Below are positions 27,237 through 34,353 of a DNA stretch of 64,000 nt, piece by piece (position 1 is the stretch's first letter; every line of letters begins with the position of its first letter). A program made the position numbers and the translations under genes. The DNA lies in the NCBI GenBank assembly GCA_963788115.1, contig CAWBFD010000004.1, positions 2,108,001 through 2,172,000 on the forward strand, read 5' to 3'. Under the pieces are notes generated by a model, which was given only the letters and a program-made list of their open reading frames with translations, searched no databases and had not been told where the DNA came from. The DNA is from CAWBFD01 sp963788115 (GTDB lineage Bacteria > Actinomycetota > Thermoleophilia > Solirubrobacterales > 70-9).

Positions 27237-28083
27237 GCCACCGCGCCGCGCCGACGACCTGCGCGCCCATTGCCTCGACGCGTGCTTGCAAGTCGCGATC
27301 CGACGTGACGACGGTCAGCGTTCCGGGATCGGCGTCGGCCGCGACCTCGTCGGCGATGCGGTCGTCGGCCGCGTTCGGGCCGCCGCGACGCGCGTACGCG
27401 ACGAGCACGCCGTCGTGCACGCCTTCGGGCATGTCAGGCAGCGGGCGCCCGTCGAGCACGACGGCGACGCGATCGCCGGTACGGCGGACGAACTCCTGCG
27501 TCGCGCGGATCAGCCGCCGGGCCGCGCCGTCGCGATCGCGCCACCAACCGTCAGGCCGGCTCCCGATGACGTTCATCGCGTCGACGATCAGCCGGTGGCG
27601 CGCCTCCGGTGCAATCAAGTGCCGGGCGCCCTCGCGCGCGGCCGTCGACGAAACCGCCGCGACATCGTCCGGCAGCGTCAGGAGTTCCGCGCCTTCGGTA
27701 TCGAATCCCGGCCGCGCCGCGACGAGCACGCGTGGCAGCCGTGCCAACGCCGCGTCCCGTTCTGTCACCGACTCGTACCACGCCGGATCGCGGACCTGCG
27801 CCCACTTGTCGGCGCCCATCACCACGGCGTCGTAACCCACCGCAATGTCCGCGATCAACTGTGCGTCGGTGACGACCACTGCGAGCCACGGGCGCGTGGT
27901 CGCGAGCCGTTCGAGCGCGGCAACGCGCCGCTGCAGACCTCCCCGGTCCTCTTTGGCGAGCGCGACCCGAGAGAGCGCGAAGTCGAGACGATCGAGTTCC
28001 GCCGCGGCGACGGCCGCTTCGGCGATCGCGACGTGCGCGACCGTCGGCGGGTCGAAGGTGCCCGGGAAGACGCCGGTTCTCAT
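27208..28083 (-). CDS. NadD-like nucleotidyltransferase fused to a NYN (YacP-like) ribonuclease domain
   Basis: 291 aa, two domains in one frame. Residues 1-170 are NadD-like: GVFPGTFDPPTVAHVAIAEA gives the nucleotidyltransferase T/HxGH-type motif, VVMGADKWAQ follows, and VSSTAAREGARHLI is the SSTxxR-like closing motif. From about residue 175, RLIVDAMNVIGSRPDGWW and VVLDGRP...DRIADEVAADAD then VVTSDRDL are a NYN/PIN-like nuclease core with several Asp. The start ATG 28083 overlaps the stop of the NUDIX regulator (ATGA). NAD-related adenylyl transfer is probable; the nuclease role is unknown. Confidence 0.7.
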   Translation of the reverse strand: MRTGVFPGTFDPPTVAHVAIAEAAVAAAELDRLDFALSRVALAKEDRGGLQRRVAALERLATTRPWLAVVVTDAQLIADIAVGYDAVVMGADKWAQVRDPAWYESVTERDAALARLPRVLVAARPGFDTEGAELLTLPDDVAAVSSTAAREGARHLIAPEARHRLIVDAMNVIGSRPDGWWRDRDGAARRLIRATQEFVRRTGDRVAVVLDGRPLPDMPEGVHDGVLVAYARRGGPNAADDRIADEVAADADPGTLTVVTSDRDLQARVEAMGAQVVGAARWLSALEAERP

Positions 28084-28845
28084 CCGCGCAGGATCGCGGG
28101 GTGCAAGCGCGGCGCGCCACCGCGCCGGTAGAGCGCGGCGGGCCGTCCGTCGGTGCGCGCGGTCTCGCCGGTCGCTTCGACGAAACCGGGCGTCGAGAGC
28201 ACCTTGCGCCGGAAGTTCCCCTCGTGCAGCGGCTCGCCCCACACGGCTTCGTATACGCGGCGCAGCTCGCCCAGCGTGAACGGCTCGTCGAGGAACGCGG
28301 TTGCGAGCGTCGTGTACTCGAGCTTTGCCGCGCGCCCGTTCCAGCCCGTCGGTGATCACGCGCGCGTGGTCGAAAGCGACAGGGACACCGTGCGGGCGGT
28401 CGCCGCCGGTGAGGTCGAGGTCATCGAGTGCCCAGAAGCGCACGTCGGCCGCGTCCGAGCCGGCCACGATGGCGGCGCGCGCGGTGAAGCCCATGTACGC
28501 GACAGAGACGACACGCATGCGCGGATCCCGGTCGGGCGTCCCGTACGTGCGGAGCTGTTCGAGATGGCCGAGCTCGACTGCATCCTCACCGCTCGCGACG
28601 AGCAGGCCGGTCTCCTCGGCGAGTTCGCGCCGGGCCGCGGCGTCGAGACCCTCGTCGGGTTCGACGAACCCGCCGGGCAACGCCCACTGCCCCCGGTAGG
28701 GATGACCGTCGCGTTCGACGAGCAACACCGAGAGCTGCCCGCCGCGGACGGTCAGCAACACGACGTCGACACTGACCGCCACCCGCGGATACCGCGCCGG
28801 GTCGTACGCAGCCAGAAACGCCGCTTCGTCGTCCAGTTTGTCCAT
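28080..28845 (-). CDS. NrtR-like NUDIX/winged-helix regulator (apparent frameshift)
   Basis: About 254 aa after correction. The NUDIX domain has GGFVEPDEGLDAAARRELAEETGL. After one extra base near 28325 the protein continues LEYTTLATAFLDEPFTLGEL and RRVYEAVWGEPLHEGNFRRK, a C-terminal winged helix as in NrtR repressors. NrtR proteins bind ADP-ribose-type ligands and repress NAD genes. The next gene is NadD-like, which supports an NAD link. A perfect 21-bp inverted repeat covers its own start codon. Confidence 0.75.
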
Positions 28846-28886
28846 GCGTCGCTGAACCGTACTCAGTACGGTTCAGCGACGCATGG
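28842..28886. promoter_or_regulatory. Perfect 21-bp inverted repeat over the NrtR-like start codon
   Basis: Arms at 28842-28862 and 28866-28886 are exactly complementary, with a 3-bp loop (TCA). The inner core is CCGTAC-TCA-GTACGG. On the minus strand the distal arm carries ATG CGT CGC TGA, and the proximal arm ends in the real ATG (28845). It is a candidate NrtR operator and would also form an RNA hairpin that hides the start. Confidence 0.75.
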
Positions 28887-28952
28887 GCGCGACCTGCGGG
28901 TTTGCGGTGGTGACGACGGCCAGCGCGGCGACGCGGTCGGCGAAGATGGACG

Positions 28953-29264
28953 CTACCGGCTCGCTTCGATCGTGCCCCGATCCTCCCGCACCGTCACGGT
29001 CTCGATGTCGTCCTTCGGGTCGGCACGGCCGAACTCGTTGCGCTTGAACGCGTGGCCGGCGCAGTCGAACGACCAACCGTGACCAGCACACATGAGTTCG
29101 TCGCCGACGACGACTGCTTCGAGCAGATCCCAGTCGAGGTGAGGGCAGTTCCGCGGCGCGCTGCCTAGCGCCCCGCTCGCGCCGCGCCACACCACGAACT
29201 CGACCCCGTCGACCTCGACGGCGACGACCGCGCCGGGCGGAATGGCTGCGCTCGGCAACTGCAT
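28953..29264 (-). CDS. Rieske [2Fe-2S] domain protein
   Basis: 103 aa single-domain Rieske protein. Cluster ligands are NCPHLDWD (C-x-H) and MCAGHGWSFD (C-x2-H). It may act as an electron carrier for an oxygenase, or as a small Rieske ferredoxin. No terminal oxygenase is adjacent. The ATG 29264 overlaps the DUF6457 stop (TGATG), so the two are coupled. Confidence 0.85.
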   Translation of the reverse strand: MQLPSAAIPPGAVVAVEVDGVEFVVWRGASGALGSAPRNCPHLDWDLLEAVVVGDELMCAGHGWSFDCAGHAFKRNEFGRADPKDDIETVTVREDRGTIEASR

Positions 29265-29503
29265 CACGCGCCCGCGAACTCCCGCACCGCGCGGTCGAGC
29301 ACGTCGAGCGCGACGCCTTGCGCGCGCGCTCGGCCAATGACGTGACACAGCAGCGGTGCGTTGGTGCGTTCGCCGCTCGTGTGTGCAGCAACGCCGGCGA
29401 GATCGAGCAATGTTTCCGCGTCGGTCGCGTCGAGCAAGAGCGACGCGGGGTCGAGGCCGGTCGCGGCCGCGAGGTGCAGCGTCGCCTCGGTGATCCAGTC
29501 CAT
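29264..29503 (-). CDS. DUF6457-like small protein
   Basis: 79 aa: MDWITEATLHLAAATGLDP...LLDLAGVAAHTSGERTNAP...RARAQGVALDVLDRAVREF. It resembles DUF6457, a short actinobacterial domain of unknown function often placed near molybdenum-cofactor or redox genes. ATG 29503 has AGAAGGA upstream. Directly before that lies a tandem pair of 61-nt repeats. It is coupled to the Rieske gene. Confidence 0.65.
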   Translation of the reverse strand: MDWITEATLHLAAATGLDPASLLLDATDAETLLDLAGVAAHTSGERTNAPLLCHVIGRARAQGVALDVLDRAVREFAGA

Positions 29504-29515
29504 CTTCCTTCTTCT

Positions 29516-29576
29516 CCGCTCAGAGGGCCGCTCGGGCCCCGGCTCGGGCAGCGCACGATACGTGCGCTGCTGATCC
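29516..29576 (-). repeat. 61-nt leader-like repeat, copy A
   Basis: Identical to copy B and differs from copy C at three positions. On the minus strand it reads hairpin 1 (GCAGCGCACG / CGTGCGCTGC, loop TAT), then hairpin 2 (GGGCC-CGAGC-GGCCC), then CTCTGAGCGG. It ends 12 nt before the DUF6457 start codon. Confidence 0.85.
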
Positions 29577-29588
29577 TCGCCTCTGGTT

Positions 29589-29649
29589 CCGCTCAGAGGG
29601 CCGCTCGGGCCCCGGCTCGGGCAGCGCACGATACGTGCGCTGCTGATCC
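29589..29649 (-). repeat. 61-nt leader-like repeat, copy B
   Basis: Exact duplicate of copy A, 73 bp away. It begins 16 bp after the yqgE-like stop in the minus-strand direction, so it is intergenic. Confidence 0.85.
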
Positions 29650-29665
29650 GGCCGAAATCGACGGC

Positions 29666-30232
29666 TTAGTTCACGGAGGGATCGGACGGGCAGCTCGCGA
29701 ACATCGCGACGCGGCCGCGCTGGCGGCGCAGAACCGCGCGCCACAGCGCGCTCGGGTCGGTCGTGAAGGGATCGGCGGCCTGCGCGTCGACGACGAACCA
29801 CGCGCCCTCCGCCAGCTCGCCCTCGAGTTGCATCCGAGCCCAGCCCGCGTAGCCGACGAAGACCCGCAATGCGAGGAGCTCGCCCCCGAGCACCGCCGGA
29901 TCGCGCCCGACGTCGACCGTGCCGAGGTCGCCGAGCACGGGAATCCACCCGTCGGTGGTGCCGGGCGCGGCGCGGCCCAGCGCGATCACCGAGTCGGGCA
30001 TGACCGGGCCGCCCGCGAAGACGACGCCGGGCGCGCTGGCGAGCGGACTCCAGTCGGGGAGCGCGTCCACGAGCTCGGTGTCGGTCGGCCGATTCAGAAT
30101 GATGCCGAGCGCGCCGTCGTCGCCGCATTCGAGGAGGAGCACCACGGTCCGGTCGAAGTTGGGGTCGGTGAGCGGCGGCGTCGCGACCAGCAGCTTGCCG
30201 CGCTGGAGTTCTCCGGGTGACGACGACGGCAC
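29666..30232 (-). CDS. YqgE/AlgH family (UPF0301) protein
   Basis: 188 aa. Hallmark segments are GKLLVATPPLTDPNFDRTVVLLLECGDDGALGIILNRPT (read in two parts), VFAGGPVMPDSVIALGR and RVFVGYAGWARMQLEGELAEGAW. The biochemical role of the family is unsettled. The start is GTG 30232 (MPSSSPGELQRGKLL); an earlier ATG would enter the divergent oxidase gene. Confidence 0.85.
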   Translation of the reverse strand: MPSSSPGELQRGKLLVATPPLTDPNFDRTVVLLLECGDDGALGIILNRPTDTELVDALPDWSPLASAPGVVFAGGPVMPDSVIALGRAAPGTTDGWIPVLGDLGTVDVGRDPAVLGGELLALRVFVGYAGWARMQLEGELAEGAWFVVDAQAADPFTTDPSALWRAVLRRQRGRVAMFASCPSDPSVN

Positions 30233-30267
30233 GGCGCGATCTTCGCACCGCCGTACGCTCGGCGGCG

Positions 30268-31632
30268 ATGACCGTGTCCCGATCCGTGCTCGACGCATTG
30301 ACCGCAGCGGTCGGCGCCGAGCACGTGCTCACCGACCGGGAGGTCGTCGGTGGCTACACCGTCGACTGGACCGGACGGTTCCGCGGCTCCACGCCGGCCG
30401 TCGTCCGGCCCGGGTCGCACTCCGAGGTCGCCGCTGTGGTTCGCATCTGCGACGGCGCCCGCGTCGCGATCGTCCCGCAGGGCGGGAACACCGGCCTCGT
30501 CGGCGGCTCGGTTCCACTCGCCGGCGAGGTCGTCGTCAACATGCGGCGCCTCGATGCCCTCGGACCGGTCGACGGTGCCGGCGCGCAGGTCACCGCCGGC
30601 GCGGGTGCCACGCTCGCGCGCGTGCAAGCCCATGTGCGGGCCGCGGGCTGGGACTTCGGCATCGACCTCGGTGCCCGTGACAGCGCAACCATCGGCGGCA
30701 TGGTGGCGACGAACGCGGGCGGCGTGCAGGTGTTGCGGCATGGTCCGATGCGGCGCCAGGTCGTCGGACTTCGCGCAGTTCTCGCGGACGGCTCGACCGT
30801 CGATCGCCGCGACGGGCTGGAGAAGGACAACACCGGCTACGACCTCTCGGGGCTGCTCTGCGGCAGCGAGGGAACGCTCGCCGTCATCACGGAGGCGCGG
30901 CTCCGGCTCGTGCCGCGTGCCCGGTACGTCGTGGTCGCGTTGCTCGCGTTCGCAACGGTGGCCGACGCGCTCGTGGCGGTCGGCGAGTTGCGGCGCACTT
31001 GCGAGACCTTGCGCGCGCTGGAGCTGTTCGTGGCCGAAGGCTTGGAGCTCGTGTGTGCGCAGCTGGCGCTGCCCCGGCCGTTCGCGACCGTGCACGGCGC
31101 GTACGTGCTCGCCGAAGCCGCGGCCGGGCGCGATCCAACCGACGAGCTCGCCGAGGTGGTTGCCGGCCTCGACCGGGTTGCCGACGTCGCGGTCGCGACC
31201 GACCCCGCTGGCGTTGCGAGCCTGTGGCGCTACCGCGAAGGCCACACCGAAGCGATCAACCGACTCGGTCCGCCGCACAAGCTCGACGTGACGTTGCCCG
31301 CCGATCAGTTGGCCGCGTTCTTCCCCGCGGTGCGGGCTGCGGTGCGCGCGGTCGCGCCCGGCGCACAGGTCTGGCTCTTCGGACATGCGGGCGACGGCAA
31401 CGTGCACGTGAACGTGACCGGCGTCGAACCCGACGACGACCGGATCAGCGACGCGGTGCTGCATCTTGTGGCCCAGGGGCACGGTTCGATCAGCGCCGAG
31501 CACGGCATCGGGACGGCCAAGCGGCAGTGGGTGCATCTCACCCGATCAGAGACGGAGCTGCGCGCATTCCGAGCGATCAAGAACGCGCTCGATCCGCACG
31601 CGACGCTGAATCCGAACGTGCTGCTTCCCTGA
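30268..31632 (+). CDS. FAD-linked oxidase (glycolate oxidase/D-2-hydroxyacid dehydrogenase, GlcD-like)
   Basis: 454 aa. The FAD-binding PCMH segment is VVRPGSHSEVAAVVRIC, then VPQGGNTGLVGGSVPL, and GARDSATIGGMVATNAGGV with GSEGTLAVITEA. The C-terminal FAD-oxidase domain has HAGDGNVHVNV (metal/substrate His) and SAEHGIGTAKRQW. It oxidises a 2-hydroxy acid such as D-lactate or glycolate. Its stop abuts the stop of the convergent GlxA-type gene. Confidence 0.9.
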   Translation: MTVSRSVLDALTAAVGAEHVLTDREVVGGYTVDWTGRFRGSTPAVVRPGSHSEVAAVVRICDGARVAIVPQGGNTGLVGGSVPLAGEVVVNMRRLDALGPVDGAGAQVTAGAGATLARVQAHVRAAGWDFGIDLGARDSATIGGMVATNAGGVQVLRHGPMRRQVVGLRAVLADGSTVDRRDGLEKDNTGYDLSGLLCGSEGTLAVITEARLRLVPRARYVVVALLAFATVADALVAVGELRRTCETLRALELFVAEGLELVCAQLALPRPFATVHGAYVLAEAAAGRDPTDELAEVVAGLDRVADVAVATDPAGVASLWRYREGHTEAINRLGPPHKLDVTLPADQLAAFFPAVRAAVRAVAPGAQVWLFGHAGDGNVHVNVTGVEPDDDRISDAVLHLVAQGHGSISAEHGIGTAKRQWVHLTRSETELRAFRAIKNALDPHATLNPNVLLP

Positions 31633-32599
31633 CTAGCCCGCCCGGGCGAACGTCCGCCGGTACGAGGTCGGTGGCGTGCCGACCGTCCGCAAGAAGTGCA
31701 CGCGCAGGTTGGCCGCGGTTCCGAACCCGCACGCCTGCGCCACGCGGTCGATGGGCACGTCGGTCGTTTCGAGGAGGTGACGCGCGTGCACGACTCGTTG
31801 ATGGAGCAACCAGCGCAGCGGTGTCGTGCCGGTCGCGGCGCGGAACCGGCGCATGAAGGTCCGGCAGCTCATCATCGCGTGCGCGGCCATGTTCTCGACG
31901 GTGAGCGGCTCGGACAGGTTCTTGACGATCCAGTCGAGCGTCGGCCCCAGCGTGTTCGCATCGCCGGTGTCGGGTACGGGCTGGTCGACGAACTGCGCCT
32001 GGCCGCCGTCGCGATGCGGTGGCACCACCATGCGGCGGGCGACGGCATTCGCGATCGCGCTGCCGTAGTCGCCGCGCACGATGTGCAGCGAAAGGTCGAT
32101 GGCGCCGGCCGTGCCCGCCGACGTCAGCACGGAACCCGCCTCCACATAGAGGACGTCGGGGATCACCTCGATCGCGGGGAACTCGGTCGCCAGCCGGGCG
32201 GCGTACATCCAGTGCGTCGTCGCCGGCCGGCCGTCCAGCACGCCGGCTTCCGCGAGTGCGAACGCGCCGCTACAGAACGACGACCAGCCGTGCGCCGCGG
32301 TCATGAGCGGCGCGCAGCGCGGCGACGAGAGCACGGGACGGTGGGAGGTCGGGGGGTTGCGCGGGGATGATGACCGTGTCGGCCGTCGCGATCGCGTCGA
32401 GACCGTGGCGGGTCTCGACCACGAACGCGCCGAGATCGACGCGTGGTTCTTCGGCGCAAACGACGAACTCGTACCAGGGGACGCCGAGCTCGGGCCGCTC
32501 GAGGCCGAACACCTCGCAGGCGACCGCCAGCTCGAACGGGTGGTTCCCGGGCTGGACGACAGCGACGACGCGATGCGGTGGGATGCGGGGTTCGGGCAT
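31633..32599 (-). CDS. GlxA-type AraC family regulator (apparent frameshift)
   Basis: About 322 aa. N-terminal DJ-1/PfpI-like domain: MPEPRIPPHRVVAVVQPGNH, then CEVFGLERPELG. After one extra base near 32283, SFCSGAFALAEAGVLDGRPATTHW (nucleophile-elbow region) continues in the next frame. C-terminal AraC HTH: WIVKNLSEPLTVENMAAHAMMSCRTFMRRF and VAQACGFGTAANLRVHFLRTVGTPPTSYRR. This family activates catabolic genes. Divergent from a 55-aa Cys-rich gene. Confidence 0.85.
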
Positions 32600-32670
32600 T
32601 GGCAGGATCCTATCGCTCAGGGGCAATCCTGCCACTCGTCGCCCGGACGGTCGAGGCCCAATATCAAGCC

Positions 32671-32838
32671 ATGTTCGATGCGTACTGCCCTGATCACGGC
32701 GGGCGAGTGCTGCTCCCCGCTCGTCATATCCTCGCCATGGAAGCCCGGCCCGGCTGCGTCGTCATTCGGATGCGTTGCTGGTGCGGCGCCGTGGCCCGGG
32801 CCGAGTTGCCGGGTCACACCCACCCGGTCGCGGCGTAG
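32671..32838 (+). CDS. 55-aa Cys/His-rich small protein
   Basis: MFDAYCPDHGGRVLLPARHI...VIRMRCWCGAVARAELPGH. C-x2-H-like and C-W-C-G elements suggest a small zinc ribbon. It is divergent from the GlxA-type regulator, with 71 bp between starts. The family is not recognised, but the composition and regular codon use support a real gene. Confidence 0.55.
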   Translation: MFDAYCPDHGGRVLLPARHILAMEARPGCVVIRMRCWCGAVARAELPGHTHPVAA

Positions 32839-33028
32839 CGCGCCGCGCTGCTCCAATCGGAAGACGTGTCATCCGATTGTCGGCCTTGACAACCGTGCAA
32901 TTCAGGCCAGACTGGGGCGTACTTCTGCCGCATCGGCCGTGGCGCCCCGTGCCGGTGCGGTTGCTCGAGTCGTCGCGCGCACGGACCGCCCGCCGTCGCC
33001 CGGCGGCTCGAGCGCGGCGCGTGCGGGA

Positions 33029-33628
33029 TCAGATCGGATCCACGGTCCGGGCCGGGTCGCCCTCAGGGAGGTACTCCTGCGCCCACGTCATGCGCTTCCA
33101 GTCGGGAATGGGCGCGACCGCTGCGGGCTTCGGGACGAACGGCGACCGCTCGACCGGTTCCATCTTGTGGATGTAGCGATTGCAGTTCGGGAACACCTGC
33201 GTCGCCTGCACGCGTACGACGCCGATCGCACCCGGCATCTCGGCACACAGCGGATCGTCGACCGCAACGGTCGCGACGCCGTTCACCCGCAACCGGTTCG
33301 GTCGCACGAAATCGATGAACAGCATGCCGACGTGGGCCTGCGCAGAGATATTGCCGAGCGACAAGAACATGCCGTTGCCGTCGTACACGGGGAACGCGAG
33401 CGTGCGCTCGTCGATGACGCGCACGAAGCCGGGCTCTCCACCCTTGTACGAGCACTGCGGATGGCCTTCGGCGTCGCACGTCGCGAGGAAGAACATGTCG
33501 CGCGATTCGATGAACGTCTTGGCGTGCGCGTCGATCGTTTCGGCCACGAGCAGCTCGTCGATGCGATCCGCGATGCGGCGCGAGTCGAACCAGTCCTGCC
33601 AGGCTCGGTGATCGTCGTTGAAGGTCAT
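33029..33628 (-). CDS. Pyridoxamine 5'-phosphate oxidase-fold (FMN-binding) protein
   Basis: 199 aa. Split-barrel PPOX protein: FIESRDMFFLATCDAEGHPQCSYKGG, LAFPVYDGNGMFLSLGNISAQ and VGMLFIDFVRPNRLRVNG. Such proteins bind FMN or F420 and reduce small molecules; vitamin B6 activity is unlikely from this subgroup. Its start codon (33628) is 11 nt after the third copy of the 61-nt repeat, the same arrangement as the DUF6457 gene. Confidence 0.85.
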   Translation of the reverse strand: MTFNDDHRAWQDWFDSRRIADRIDELLVAETIDAHAKTFIESRDMFFLATCDAEGHPQCSYKGGEPGFVRVIDERTLAFPVYDGNGMFLSLGNISAQAHVGMLFIDFVRPNRLRVNGVATVAVDDPLCAEMPGAIGVVRVQATQVFPNCNRYIHKMEPVERSPFVPKPAAVAPIPDWKRMTWAQEYLPEGDPARTVDPI

Positions 33629-33639
33629 GGCGATCTCTT

Positions 33640-33700
33640 CCGCTCAGAGGGCCGCTCGGGCCCCGGCTCGGGCGGCGCACGATACGTGCGCCGCTAATCC
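33640..33700 (-). repeat. 61-nt leader-like repeat, copy C
   Basis: Matches copies A/B except at three bases. Two of the changes fall at paired positions of hairpin 1, turning one A-U pair into G-C (GCGGCGCACG / CGTGCGCCGC). The structure is thus preserved while the sequence changes. It ends 11 nt before the PPOX start. Confidence 0.85.
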
Positions 33701-33731
33701 TCGCCTCAGGGTCTCTTTAGGCTAAGTCCCC

Positions 33732-34353
33732 GTGCTCTTCAAGCAATCGTTCTGGGCGGGCATCGCCGACGGCAGCATCACGGTGACGTTCCGGCGCTGG
33801 AAACGGTGCCAGGCGGTGGCCGGCCACCGCTACCGCACCGCCGCCGGGATCATCGAGGCCGACGCCGTCGACGTCGTCGATCCCGCCCGCATCTCGAACG
33901 CGGAGGCCCGCCGGTCCGGATACCCATCGGCTGCCGCGCTCGTCGCCGATCTGCGCGGAACTCCAGATCATGCCCGTGTACCGCATCCGGTTCCACAAGG
34001 TCGATGAACCCGACCCACGCGCGGTGAAGGCGGCCACCGACGCGCTCACCGATGCCGACGTCGCCGACATCGACGCCCGCCTCGACCGACTCGACCGCGC
34101 GTCGAGCCACGGCCCGTGGACGGCCGCGGTGCTCGCGGTGATCGCCGAGCATCCGGCGCGCCGGGCCGGCGATCTCGCGCCGATGTTCGATCGCGAGCTT
34201 CAGCCGTTCAAGACCGACGTGCGCAAGCTGAAGAACCTCGGGCTCACCCTCAGCCTCGAGATCGGCTACGAGCTGTCGCCGCGCGGGCGCGCGTATCTCC
34301 AGCTCAGTCGCCGGACGCCGGCGCCGGGTAGTGAACCGGCGGCGCCTCGCTGA
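33732..34353 (+). CDS. ASCH-like domain protein (apparent frameshift)
   Basis: About 206 aa. GTG 33732 starts MLFKQSFWAGIADGSITVTFRRWKR, then YRTAAGIIEADAVDVVDPARIS, as in ASCH-fold (PUA-like) proteins thought to bind RNA. Near 33970 an indel separates LVADLRGTPD from PVYRIRFHKVDEPDPRA in the next frame. A helical C-terminal part follows, KTDVRKLKNLGLTLSLEIGYELSPRGRAYL, which looks like a winged helix. It overlaps the convergent transporter by 50 bp. Confidence 0.6.

Noticed and set aside
29516..29649. Coding start MRCPSRGPSGPLSG within the 61-nt repeat
   Set aside because: The frame exists only because the repeat is open. The ribosome site and conserved protein start lie after it, at 29503.
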